The position numbers and the translations under genes were made by a program. Of a stretch of 45,753 nt of DNA, positions 16,048-24,415 are shown piece by piece. The DNA lies in NCBI GenBank assembly GCA_900471515.1, contig UCFC01000067.1, positions 1 through 45,753 of the forward strand. Reading direction: 5' to 3'. The notes below the pieces were generated by a model that worked only from the letters and a program-made list of their open reading frames with translations, was not told the origin of the DNA and searched no databases. Positions within the stretch are counted from its first letter, which is position 1. Each line of letters begins with the position of its first letter. Source of the DNA: Hyphomicrobiales bacterium (GTDB taxonomy: Bacteria; Pseudomonadota; Alphaproteobacteria; Rhizobiales; Rhizobiaceae).

Positions 16048-17091
16048 TCAGTGCGCCGCGGGCGCCAGATAGCGGCGCAGGTTGTCGTTGATCTGCTCGA
16101 TCGCCGCTTCGGTGGAGGGCACGTTGCGGATGGCGTTCAAGAGCACGAAATCGTGGATCGTGCCGTTGTAGCGGGCAGCCGCCACGCTGACGCCGGCCTC
16201 CTTCAGCTTGCGCGCATAGGCCTCGCCCTCGTCGCGCAGCGGGTCGTTCTCGGCGGTGACGACGAGGGCCGGCGGCAGGCCCTTCAGCTGGTCGAGGCTG
16301 GCGCGCAGCGGCGAGACATAGGGGTTGTCGCGGGTCTTCGCGTCGGGCGCGTAGAGATCCCAGCCGTATTTCATGAAGGCGCGGGCGAGGAAGCGCTGCT
16401 CGCCATAGTCATGGTAGGAGCCGGTATCGACGCTGGCGTCCGTCGCCGGAATGAGAAGGGCCTGGAAGCTGATCTTCGGGCCGTTGCGGTCCTTGGCCAT
16501 CAGCGCCAGCGCCGCCGCCATGTTGCCGCCCACCGAATTGCCGGCCACGGCGATGCGGCTGCCGTCGGCGCCGAATTCGCCGGCATGGGCCGCCACCCAT
16601 TTCAGCGCGGCGTAGGACTGGTCGAGCTGGGTCGGGAAACGGGCCTCGGGAAGCGAGGTATATTCGACGAAGACGCCGACCTGGCCGGAGCCGACCACGA
16701 GGTCGCGCAGCAGGCGCTTGTGGTTGTCGAAATTGCCGACGATCCACACGCCGCCGTGGATGAAGAGCAGCACGCCGGGTTTGCCGGTCACATGCTCGGG
16801 CTTCATGATGTAGAGCTTCACGCTCTGGCCGTCCTGGGTGATGGTCTGCTCGGTCGTGGTGACGCCGGACGTATCGACCGGCGTCATGTTCTGAAGCCCG
16901 GTCAGGATCTCCTGGGGCTTGGGCTGCGGCAGCTCCCAGAACGGGCTCGGGTCCTTGTTGATCTCGTTCAGGAAGGCGCGGACCTGGGGGTCTATGCGCG
17001 GGTCGGTGGCGGCGTCGGGGGCTGCCTGGGCGGGCTGAATCATGAGGGTTGCTCCGAGGCTGAGGGTTGCGAGTAGGGGCAAGAGTTTCAC
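16048..17091 (-). CDS. Secreted alpha/beta hydrolase, hormone-sensitive-lipase family
   Basis: A 347-residue exported esterase-like enzyme. The GTG start at 17091 has GGAGAA at good spacing and begins directly a signal peptide ending PAQA; the ATG at 17127 would add 12 residues without a clear ribosome site. The catalytic domain has the HSL oxyanion motif HGGVW, the nucleophile GNSVGG, the acid segment VTAENDPLRDEG and the histidine in GTIHDF. Substrate unknown, likely an ester. It starts 97 bases after a large MalT-like LuxR regulator on the same strand and may be its target. Confidence 0.87.
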   Translation of the reverse strand: MKLLPLLATLSLGATLMIQPAQAAPDAATDPRIDPQVRAFLNEINKDPSPFWELPQPKPQEILTGLQNMTPVDTSGVTTTEQTITQDGQSVKLYIMKPEHVTGKPGVLLFIHGGVWIVGNFDNHKRLLRDLVVGSGQVGVFVEYTSLPEARFPTQLDQSYAALKWVAAHAGEFGADGSRIAVAGNSVGGNMAAALALMAKDRNGPKISFQALLIPATDASVDTGSYHDYGEQRFLARAFMKYGWDLYAPDAKTRDNPYVSPLRASLDQLKGLPPALVVTAENDPLRDEGEAYARKLKEAGVSVAAARYNGTIHDFVLLNAIRNVPSTEAAIEQINDNLRRYLAPAAH

Positions 17092-17188
17092 GGTCGTTTT
17101 CTCCGGGAAGGTTGCACGCAGCCCCATTGGTAGCGCCGGGCGCGGTGCCGCCGCTTCTGTCAAATGACCAGTCGAGTGACGGGTTGAT

Positions 17189-19990
17189 CTATTGCCCTTC
17201 GGGTGTCGCGGCGTCCGCCAGGATGGGGCGCAGGGCGGCGCGGGAGGTGACGCCGGTCTTGGCGAAGATGCGGTGCAGGTGGTAGCCGACCGTACGGTGC
17301 GAGAGGTAGAGCCTTGCGCCGATTTCCTTGTTGGAGAGCCCTTCGGCGGCAAGCTGGGCGATATGCAGTTCCTGCGGCGTCAGGCTCTCCCAGACATATT
17401 CGGTCCGCCGGCGGCTCGTCTCGCCGGAAGCGCGCAGCTCCTCGCGGGCGCGCTCGCTCCAGGGCAGGGCGCTCAGCGCGTCGAAAATGTCGCGCGCCTC
17501 GCGCAGCGGCGCGCGCGCGTCGGCGGGCCGGCGCTGGCGGCGCAGCCAGGCGCCGTAGGCAAGCAGGATGCGCCCGCGCAGGAAGGGCCATCTGCGCGCC
17601 GGCGGGCCAAGGCCCTCGCGGTAGAAGCGCTCGGCATCGGCGGGGGCGGCCAGCAGCGCCCTGCCGTAGCACAGCATGGTCGCCACCCAGGGCACCGGCG
17701 CGGGGCCGGCAATATCGGCCATCTGCCCGATCACCGCCTGCGCCTCTTCGGCATGGCCGGAAATGACGGCCGCTTCGACGAAATCGGCAAGGCCGAAGAA
17801 CTGGATGCCGGTATTGAAGGCGGGGTCGGCCGGCGCAAAAAGCCGGCGCAGGTGCTCGTAGGCCTCCCAGTGGCGGCCGGCGCCGATGGCGGCGATGCCG
17901 CGCGCCGTCTGCAGCATGGCGAGAAGGAAACTCGCGCCGACGGAAACGACCAGCCGCTCGGCCTGCGCGGCATAGGCCTGCGACTGGTCGAGATTGCCCA
18001 TCATGCCGGAAAGCCGCGCCTTGACGATCGTGGCGGCGGCCACCCACAGCGTGCCGCCCGTATCCTCGGCGAAGCGGACGGATTCTTCGGCTTCCCGCAT
18101 GGCGCCCGTCCAGTCGCCTACCTCCATTTCCGCCCAGGCCTGGGCAAAGAGCACGCGGGCGAGATCGCCGAGCCGGCCCTGATCGCGCAGGGCGGCGGCC
18201 GAACGGGCAAGGAAGCTGACGCCGAGATCGAAGGCGCCGACGACATTGGCCGTGCTGCCGAGAATGCGGGCGGCGACCGGGTTGCCGCCGCCGGTGCCGG
18301 CAAGCTGGCGCAGCCGGGCGGCCGTTTCGCCGCCGAGCCGCAGCGGCTCGACATAGGCGGATATGGCGATCAGGCAGGGATCGGTCTCGGGCAGGGCGAG
18401 GCTGCCGGCCGCCGTCAGGACGCTGTTGCGCGCCGCCGCGTCGGCATTGCTCCACCAGCAGCGCTGGGCCGCGCGCCAGAGCAGGTTGCCTGCCAGCTCG
18501 GTCGCGCCGGCGGCGCTCGCCGTGGCGGCAAGGCCGACAAGGCTCGGGATCCTGGCGGGGTCGCTGACCATCGGCGGCTGGCCCATCTCGCGGCACCAGC
18601 CGATGCGCGCCGAAGCGACGGGATCGGGCTCGCCGATATCGGCCTGGCGCAGCAGGCGCTCCAGAAGGTCCGGCTGGCCGAGATCGGCGGCAAGCTCGGC
18701 GGCGCGCAGGAAACGGTCGCTCCTCGCCTTGGGCGTGCCGCTCAGCGCCGCCGCCTTTTCGAGAACCTCGATCGCCATGGCGACGGCGCCCTTGCGCAGC
18801 GCGCGGCCGGCCATGGCGTCATATTCGCCGGCCAGTTCTTCGTCCGGCCCGATCGTCGCCGCCGCGCGATGCCACAGATGCCGGTCAAGCTCGGCCTCGA
18901 CGATCACGGCAAGGGCGGCATGGATGCGCTGGCGTGTCGCCAGGTCCGCCGCCTGATGCATGGCCGAGCGCACCAGCGGGTGGCGGAAGCGCAGCTCGCT
19001 TTCGTCCACGTCGATCAGCCTGGCGGCAACGGCGGGCGCCAGTGCGCCGACATCGGCGGCGGCACCGATCAGCGCCTGGCCGGCGCGCAGGATCTCGTGC
19101 AGCGAGGTCGTGTCGTTTTCGGCGGCCACGAAAAGCAGCATGCGTGTCGCGGCGGGAAGATCGGCAAGGCGGGCGGAGAAGGCGCGCTCCAGCCGGTCGG
19201 TCAGCGGCAGCCATGTCGTATCGCGGATGTCGGCCGCCCGCCTGTCGCGCGGCAGTTCCATCAGGGCAAGCGGATTGCCGGCGGCCTCCTTCAGGAAGCG
19301 GCCGCGCAGCTCGGCCGAAAGGCCGGGCGCATGGGTATCCAGCAGGCGGCCGGCATCGGCCTCGCCGAGGCCGGAAAGCCGGAGCCGCAGGTTGGCCGCG
19401 TCGTCGAACAGGCGCTCGAAGCCGTCGCGCATGCCGACGAAGAGCAGCACGGGGTCGGAGGTGAGCCGGCGCGAGATGAAGGCCAGCACTTCGTAGGTCG
19501 CCTCGTCCAGCCACTGGGCGTCGTCGGCGATGATGAGGATCGGCTTCTGTGCCGCACTTTCCGTCAGCAGCGAGAGGGCCGCGAGCGCCACCAGGAATAT
19601 GTCGGGCGCGGCCGCGCCCTCATGCAGGCCGAAGGCCGAAAGCAGGGCCGAGCGCTGGCGGGGCACCAGATTGGCCGCCTCCTTCATCAGCGGGCGCAGC
19701 GCCTGTTCCAGCGCGGCGAAGGGCAGGTGCACCTCGGCCAGGACGCCGGTCATGCTCAGCACCGTCAGGTCGCGCCCCCTGGCCCGGCGCCGTGCCTCGT
19801 CGAGAAGTGCGGATTTTCCGATGCCCGGTTCGCCGCTGATGACGAGCGTCGAGCCGCCGTGATCGATCCGGGCGATCAGGCTGGCGATCAGCTCCACGTC
19901 GCGGTCGCGGCCCTGCAGCAGCGCGGGCAGGGGCGCGCCCTTGCCGCGCCTGCGCCGTGGCTGTCCCGTCCTGTCCGCCTGCCTTGCCAT
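17189..19990 (-). CDS. LuxR family ATP-binding transcriptional regulator (MalT/LAL-like)
   Basis: A 933-residue STAND-type regulator. Residues 53-60 form a Walker A (GEPGIGKS); IIADDAQWLDEAT is the Walker B. The middle (about 380-850) is alanine-rich helical TPR-like repeat, and the end (about 868-930) is a LuxR helix-turn-helix (SLTPQELHIAQLAAEGLSNK, then TVGYHLHRIFAKTGV). Such proteins bind an inducer and ATP, oligomerise and activate transcription. I chose ATG at 19990, after GGGGAAG; the longer reading back to 20128 is low-complexity and runs into the divergent phnM promoter. Effector and targets are unknown; the adjacent secreted hydrolase is the obvious candidate target. Confidence 0.88.
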   Translation of the reverse strand: MARQADRTGQPRRRRGKGAPLPALLQGRDRDVELIASLIARIDHGGSTLVISGEPGIGKSALLDEARRRARGRDLTVLSMTGVLAEVHLPFAALEQALRPLMKEAANLVPRQRSALLSAFGLHEGAAAPDIFLVALAALSLLTESAAQKPILIIADDAQWLDEATYEVLAFISRRLTSDPVLLFVGMRDGFERLFDDAANLRLRLSGLGEADAGRLLDTHAPGLSAELRGRFLKEAAGNPLALMELPRDRRAADIRDTTWLPLTDRLERAFSARLADLPAATRMLLFVAAENDTTSLHEILRAGQALIGAAADVGALAPAVAARLIDVDESELRFRHPLVRSAMHQAADLATRQRIHAALAVIVEAELDRHLWHRAAATIGPDEELAGEYDAMAGRALRKGAVAMAIEVLEKAAALSGTPKARSDRFLRAAELAADLGQPDLLERLLRQADIGEPDPVASARIGWCREMGQPPMVSDPARIPSLVGLAATASAAGATELAGNLLWRAAQRCWWSNADAAARNSVLTAAGSLALPETDPCLIAISAYVEPLRLGGETAARLRQLAGTGGGNPVAARILGSTANVVGAFDLGVSFLARSAAALRDQGRLGDLARVLFAQAWAEMEVGDWTGAMREAEESVRFAEDTGGTLWVAAATIVKARLSGMMGNLDQSQAYAAQAERLVVSVGASFLLAMLQTARGIAAIGAGRHWEAYEHLRRLFAPADPAFNTGIQFFGLADFVEAAVISGHAEEAQAVIGQMADIAGPAPVPWVATMLCYGRALLAAPADAERFYREGLGPPARRWPFLRGRILLAYGAWLRRQRRPADARAPLREARDIFDALSALPWSERAREELRASGETSRRRTEYVWESLTPQELHIAQLAAEGLSNKEIGARLYLSHRTVGYHLHRIFAKTGVTSRAALRPILADAATPEGQ

Positions 19991-20199
19991 ATCTTCCCCG
20001 CCGCTCGCCTGGCGTAAGCCTGCCACCGGCGGGCCTGTCCGTAAAGCGGATTGCGCCGCCCGTCTGCCGCTGCCGCCGGGCCGAGGGCAAATGCGGCCGA
20101 AACGGCAGGACGGTCGCAAATCTGTCATGCGGGCTGGTTAGAAGCGGCTCCCGCGGCCGATTCCGCCGCCGCGCCACTCCTTTTTCGGGAACGAGACCC

Positions 20200-21438
20200 A
20201 TGCAGAACAATCCGGCAATGATCATCGAGGGCGCCAGCGTGGTGTTCGGCGAGCGCCTGGAAATGGCCTCCGTGCGCATCGAGGACGGCCGGATCAGCGG
20301 CATCGACGTGGCGCGCGACGGGGCAGACGTCGTCGACGGGCGCGGCCATCTGCTCGGCCCCGCTTTCGTGGATATTCACGGCGACGCCTTCGAGCGGCAG
20401 GTCATGCCGCGCCCCGGCACCATGCTGCCGGTGGCCGCCGCCCTGCTGGAGACCGACCGCCAGCTGGCCGCCAACGGGATTGCGACCGCCTATCACGCGC
20501 TGACGCTGAGCTGGGAGCCGGGGCTGCGCTCGGTCGAAACCGGCTATGCGATCGTGCGCGCGCTCGATGCGCTGGCGCCGCGGCTGACGGTGGACAACCG
20601 CGTGCAGCTGCGCTGGGAGACCTTCTGCTTCGAGGCGATCGACCTCATCCGCGAGGCGCTGGCCGGCCCGCGCCTGCCGTCCGTCGCCTTCAACGACCAC
20701 ACCTCGATGGTGATGCTGCATCCCTCGACGCCGCTGCAGGAGCGGCCCTTCGACCTCGACCCGGCCTTCCCGACGGTCGATCCGGAAACGCCGGCCTTCG
20801 CCGAGAAGATGGCCGAGCGCGCCAAGCGGGCAAAGATCCCGGTGGCCGACATGGTGGCGCTGGTGCGCGACATGTGGGCGCGCCGCCCGGAGGTGCCCGA
20901 TGCGATCGAGCAGGTGGCGGCGCTCGGCAGGGCTGCCGGCGCGCCGATGCTCTCGCATGACGACAGCCAGATCGAAACGCGCGATTTCTTCCGCGCCCGC
21001 GGCGCGCGCATCTCGGAATTCCCGATGAACCGGCGCGTGGCGCGGGCCGCCCGCGACGCCGGCGATTTCATCGTCTTCGGCGCGCCGAACGCCACGCGCG
21101 GCGGCAGCCATCTCGCCTCGATCGGCGCGGCCGACATGATCCGCGAGGGCCTCTGCGACATTCTCGCCTCGGATTATTATTACCCCGCCATGCTGCTCGG
21201 CCTCGCAAGGCTGAAGGCCGACGGCGTGGCGCCCCTGCACGCGCTCTGGCCGCTCGTTTCCGCCAACCCGGCCCGCGCCAGCGGCCTTGCCGACCGCGGC
21301 GCGATCGAGCCCGGCAAGCGGGCCGATCTCGTGCTGGTCGAATGGCCCGAAGGCTCCGCACCCGCCGTGCGCCGCACCTGGGTCGGCGGCCGCGAAGCCT
21401 ACCGCGCCGCGCCCACGGGCGAGCCGGCGTTCGCCTGA
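20200..21438 (+). CDS. phnM: PhnM-type alpha-D-ribose 1-methylphosphonate 5-triphosphate diphosphatase
   Basis: A 412-residue amidohydrolase of the carbon-phosphorus lyase pathway, where PhnM removes pyrophosphate from ribose 1-alkylphosphonate 5-triphosphate. The metal site VDIHGDAFERQVMPRP near residue 60, SHDD, FGAPNATRGGSH and ILASDYYYPAML all match PhnM. No other phn gene is present in the window, so either the rest of the pathway lies elsewhere or this paralog has another role. ATG at 20200 follows GGGAACGAG. The 209-base gap to the divergent LuxR-type gene holds both promoters. Confidence 0.87.
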   Translation: MQNNPAMIIEGASVVFGERLEMASVRIEDGRISGIDVARDGADVVDGRGHLLGPAFVDIHGDAFERQVMPRPGTMLPVAAALLETDRQLAANGIATAYHALTLSWEPGLRSVETGYAIVRALDALAPRLTVDNRVQLRWETFCFEAIDLIREALAGPRLPSVAFNDHTSMVMLHPSTPLQERPFDLDPAFPTVDPETPAFAEKMAERAKRAKIPVADMVALVRDMWARRPEVPDAIEQVAALGRAAGAPMLSHDDSQIETRDFFRARGARISEFPMNRRVARAARDAGDFIVFGAPNATRGGSHLASIGAADMIREGLCDILASDYYYPAMLLGLARLKADGVAPLHALWPLVSANPARASGLADRGAIEPGKRADLVLVEWPEGSAPAVRRTWVGGREAYRAAPTGEPAFA

Positions 21439-21447
21439 CGCGCGAAT

Positions 21448-21466
21448 GGCGAGGCGGCGCCTCGCC
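21448..21466. terminator. Hairpin between convergent phnM and AhpD-like genes
   Basis: GGCGAGGC (21448-21455) and GCCTCGCC (21459-21466) form a perfect 8-bp stem with a 3-base loop in the 43-base convergent gap. No T-tract. A two-way transcript end is likely. Confidence 0.45.
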
Positions 21467-21481
21467 GTGGAGAAAGCCGGA

Positions 21482-21931
21482 TCAAGCCGCCCTGGCGGCC
21501 ACGGGAAGGCGGAACGGGGCGCCGAGGCGGTTGAAGGCGTTCATGGCCGCTATGGCGATCGTCAGATCGACGAGGTCCTTCGGGCCGAAGGCGGCGGCCG
21601 CCGCCGCATAGGCCGCATCGGAGGCGTGCGTTTCGCTGAGCCGCGTCACTTCCTCGGCCCAGGCAAGGGCGGCGCGCTCCCGGTCGGAGAACAGATGCGG
21701 GACTTCGTCCCATACCGGCACCAGGGCGATCCTGTCGACCGACATGGTCTTGCGCAGGTCGCGGCCGTGGGTGTCGATGCAATGGGCGCAGCCGTTGATC
21801 TGGGATACCCGGAGGAAGACGAGGTGGATCAGTTCTTCGGGCAGGCCCGTGTTCCTCGTTACGTAGTGATGCACGCCAAGCAATGCCTTTGCGCCATCAG
21901 GCGCGATTTCATACCAGTTCAGGCGGGCCAT
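21482..21931 (-). CDS. Carboxymuconolactone decarboxylase family (AhpD-like) protein
   Basis: A 149-residue all-helical protein with the AhpD-like redox core C48-x2-C51-x3-H55 (GCAHCIDTHGRDLRK), typical of alkylhydroperoxidase-type CMD proteins rather than true decarboxylases. It may reduce peroxides through its cysteine pair. Start at 21931 follows AAAGG. It lies 120 bases after the ada gene on the same strand; co-transcription with ada is possible but not shown. Confidence 0.88.
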   Translation of the reverse strand: MARLNWYEIAPDGAKALLGVHHYVTRNTGLPEELIHLVFLRVSQINGCAHCIDTHGRDLRKTMSVDRIALVPVWDEVPHLFSDRERAALAWAEEVTRLSETHASDAAYAAAAAAFGPKDLVDLTIAIAAMNAFNRLGAPFRLPVAARAA

Positions 21932-22051
21932 ATGTTTGCCTTTCGTAAGGATGGGTCATGACGTCTCGTCGCCGGCGCCTGGCGCCGTCGGCAATTTGTG
22001 GCGACCGGCCGCAGACACGGTCGGCCGGTCGGGGTCGCCCGGCGGCGCAGC

Positions 22052-23089
22052 CTATGTGGAAGCTTTCGTCGCCTGCGCGGCGGCGCATTCGCGCTCCAGC
22101 AGCACCCGTTTTCGTTCCAGCCCCCAGGTGTAGCCGAAGAACGTGCCGTCGCTCTTGACGACGCGGTGGCAGGGAATGGCGACCGCCAGGGGATTGGAGG
22201 CGCAGGCGCTGGCAACCGCGTTGACCGCCCGCGGGTGTCCGACCCGCCTTGCGATCTCGTCGTAGGAGACCGTGCTGCCGGCAGGCACCGATTGCAGCGC
22301 CTGCCATACGCGCCTCTGGAAGACGGTTCCGCGAATGTCGAGCGGCAGATCGTTCGAAAGGTTCGGCGCTTCGACCAGGCCGACGACCTGGGCGACCGTG
22401 CGCTCGTAATCGGCGTCGCCGCCGACCAGGGTGGCTTTCGGAAAACGATCCTGCAGGTCGCGCAGCAGCGCCTCCGGGTCGTCGCCGATGAGGATGGCGG
22501 CTATGCCTTTCAGGCTGGAGGCGATGACGATTGCCCCGAGCGAGGTCTGCCCGACGGCGAAAAGCAGCGTTTCCTGCGCTCCGCCATCCTTGAAATGGCG
22601 CGGCGTCATGCCGAGGGACTTGTTGGTGACGGCGTAGAACCGGCCGCTCGAACCATAGCCCGCGTCGTAGAAGGCCTCGGTCACGGGGCGTCCGCGCACC
22701 AGATTTTCCCGCACGTCCGCCGCCCGCTTCTGCTCCCGGTACGCGCGCGGCGTCAGGCCTGTATATTTGCGGAAAAGCCGGTGAAAATGGCCTTCGCTCA
22801 CGCCGACCGCATGGGCGAGCGCCGATATCGAGGCGGGACTGTCGGCTTCCTCGATCAGCCGGCATGCCTCGGCGATGATCTCGCCGTTTCGCTGCTCGAA
22901 ATTTCCTTCGTTCGGCCGGCAGCGGCGGCAGGGGCGAAATCCGGCCCGCTCGGCCTCCTCGGCGGATCGGAAAAGGCGCAGGTTCTCCGCGCGGGGCACG
23001 CGGGAGCCGCAGCTGTTCCGGCAGTAGATGCCGGTGGTGACGACGCCGCGCCACGGGCCTTCGATGCAGGGATCCGCGCCCTTTGCCAT
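22052..23089 (-). CDS. ada: Ada: methylated-DNA repair methyltransferase and AraC-type activator
   Basis: A 345-residue bifunctional protein. The N-terminal zinc domain has C23, C27, C54 and C57, the same spacing as E. coli Ada (38, 42, 69, 72), so C23 should accept methyl groups from phosphotriesters. An AraC helix-turn-helix pair follows (about 75-165, SISALAHAVGVSEGHFHRLF, then GYGSSGRFY). The C-terminal half is an O6-methylguanine methyltransferase with IPCHRV, catalytic C307. The GIYCRNSCGSR loop differs from the common YCRPSCPSR by Pro-to-Asn and Pro-to-Gly. ATG at 23089 overlaps by one base the stop of the upstream NTF2-like gene (TGATG), so the two are coupled. Confidence 0.93.
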   Translation of the reverse strand: MAKGADPCIEGPWRGVVTTGIYCRNSCGSRVPRAENLRLFRSAEEAERAGFRPCRRCRPNEGNFEQRNGEIIAEACRLIEEADSPASISALAHAVGVSEGHFHRLFRKYTGLTPRAYREQKRAADVRENLVRGRPVTEAFYDAGYGSSGRFYAVTNKSLGMTPRHFKDGGAQETLLFAVGQTSLGAIVIASSLKGIAAILIGDDPEALLRDLQDRFPKATLVGGDADYERTVAQVVGLVEAPNLSNDLPLDIRGTVFQRRVWQALQSVPAGSTVSYDEIARRVGHPRAVNAVASACASNPLAVAIPCHRVVKSDGTFFGYTWGLERKRVLLERECAAAQATKAST

Positions 23090-23493
23090 CAGGGCCGGTC
23101 CCGGCGCTGCGAGCCGAACGGATTGTCGATCAGATAACGCCACAAGCCGTCGTCCCCCCGTCGCGCGATATCCGTTGCCGTTGCCACCATGTTGATCTCA
23201 GTACCATCGCGGGCGGTGCCGATATAGGACCAGTCGAGAATGAGAAGGGCCGTATCGGCCGCGACGAACAGGTGGCGTTGCGTGATCGACATTTGCAGGC
23301 CGAGAGAGAAATATTTCTCAAGTTCCGCTCCGATGGCCTCGCGGCCTTTGTGCTCGTGGCCCGCCGCATCGATAATCATGGCCTGCGGGTGGTAGAAGCC
23401 GAGCATCGTTTCGACGTCAAGGGAGTTGAGGTGGGCAAGCAAGGCCGGGACGATCGCCTCCGGTGTGGCCGCCAGCGCATAGTTCTGGTTCAT
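23089..23493 (-). CDS. SnoaL/NTF2-like (YybH-type) protein
   Basis: A 134-residue protein of the NTF2-like fold: an N-terminal helix pair, FYHPQAMIIDAAGHEHKG, and a sheet ending LWRYLIDNPFG. Members bind small molecules or act as simple isomerases and hydrolases; no catalytic assignment is possible here. It precedes ada with a TGATG junction, so it may be part of the alkylation response, which is inferred only from position. Confidence 0.8.
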   Translation of the reverse strand: MNQNYALAATPEAIVPALLAHLNSLDVETMLGFYHPQAMIIDAAGHEHKGREAIGAELEKYFSLGLQMSITQRHLFVAADTALLILDWSYIGTARDGTEINMVATATDIARRGDDGLWRYLIDNPFGSQRRDRP

Positions 23494-23676
23494 GTCGTCT
23501 ATCCTGTCTCATGTCGCCCGCCATTTGCGGGCAGGCCATGGATGGCACGGACGCCAGGACCGGAAACTCCGTTTTCTGATTTCAGATTCTTCTTTTGGCT
23601 CATGTCGGCGCATGGCGTTTCTGCGCCATGGCCGGGTTGCGCGAGGCGCAGGGCCGCTATCGGCCCGCCGCCCGCA

Positions 23677-24234
23677 TCAGGAGGCCGCCCCGCGCGCCAG
23701 GGCCGCCGATTGCTGCAGCGTGATGGCGTGGCTGATCGGGTCGGCGTGGCGGTGGGCAAGGCGCCACTCGCCCTGCTCGCGCCGGTAGACGAGGGTGACG
23801 CGCAGCGCCCAGTCCTGCGCCGGCAGGCCGCCGACTTCCACATTGGCGCGCTCGATAACGGCAAGCGCCACCATGTCCGTGCCGGCATAGGCGGCGACCA
23901 GTTCCTGTTTCAGCACGCCGTTCCGGAAGAAGGTCTTCATGCCCTCCCAGGTCTTTTCGGTAAAACCCGCCTCGTGCGAGGGCGTGCCGCCGAAGGGCGA
24001 CATGAGGGTGAAATCCTGCGTGCGCGGCACCAGCGCCCGGTAGGCATCGACTTCGCCGCGCAGCAGCGCGCCGTTGGCCTCTTCGGAGAGGCGGGCCAGC
24101 CGCTCGGCCGGGGGCATGTCGGTGGGGGGCATGTCGGCGGCGGGCATGTCGGCGCTGGCCTCGCGCAGGCCGGCGGCAAGGGAGGCAAGGCCGGTCGCGC
24201 CGGCGGCAAGAAGGGTTCGTCTGGACGGTGACAT
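23677..24234 (-). CDS. Tat-exported SnoaL/NTF2-like protein
   Basis: A 185-residue protein with a twin-arginine-like signal (SRRTLLAAGATGLASLAAG, cleavage near ASA), then a short Asp-Met-Pro repeat (ADMPA-ADMPP-TDMPP, from three 15-base DNA repeats at 24111-24155), then an NTF2-like domain with TLMSPFGGTPS and the closing LVYRREQGEWRLAHRHADP. The family includes ketosteroid-isomerase-like and YybH proteins; substrate unknown. Start at 24234 follows AGAGGA. Divergent from a LysR gene that probably controls it. Confidence 0.82.
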   Translation of the reverse strand: MSPSRRTLLAAGATGLASLAAGLREASADMPAADMPPTDMPPAERLARLSEEANGALLRGEVDAYRALVPRTQDFTLMSPFGGTPSHEAGFTEKTWEGMKTFFRNGVLKQELVAAYAGTDMVALAVIERANVEVGGLPAQDWALRVTLVYRREQGEWRLAHRHADPISHAITLQQSAALARGAAS

Positions 24235-24398
24235 CGGGTGTTCCTCTGCTTGGGCGGGCCGCGCGAAAATTCCCGCACCTGCGGCCCCGCGTGTCTGGTT
24301 TGCGTGTCTGGTTTTCGTGTCCGGTAGCGGAGGCGCGGGCCTGCGGCCGGGCTGCTTTCGGAATGCCAGTTTCCACTTGCTGAATCCAATGATATGAT

Positions 24399-24415
24399 TT
24401 CAGCGATATGCTGAA
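24399..24415. promoter_or_regulatory. Dyad overlapping the lysR start (possible autoregulatory site)
   Basis: TTCAGC (24399-24404) and GCTGAA (24410-24415) form a perfect 6-bp dyad with a 5-base centre and cover the ATG at 24408. The surrounding 24365-24410 is AT-rich for this genome. It could be the LysR recognition site serving the divergent promoters. Confidence 0.4.
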
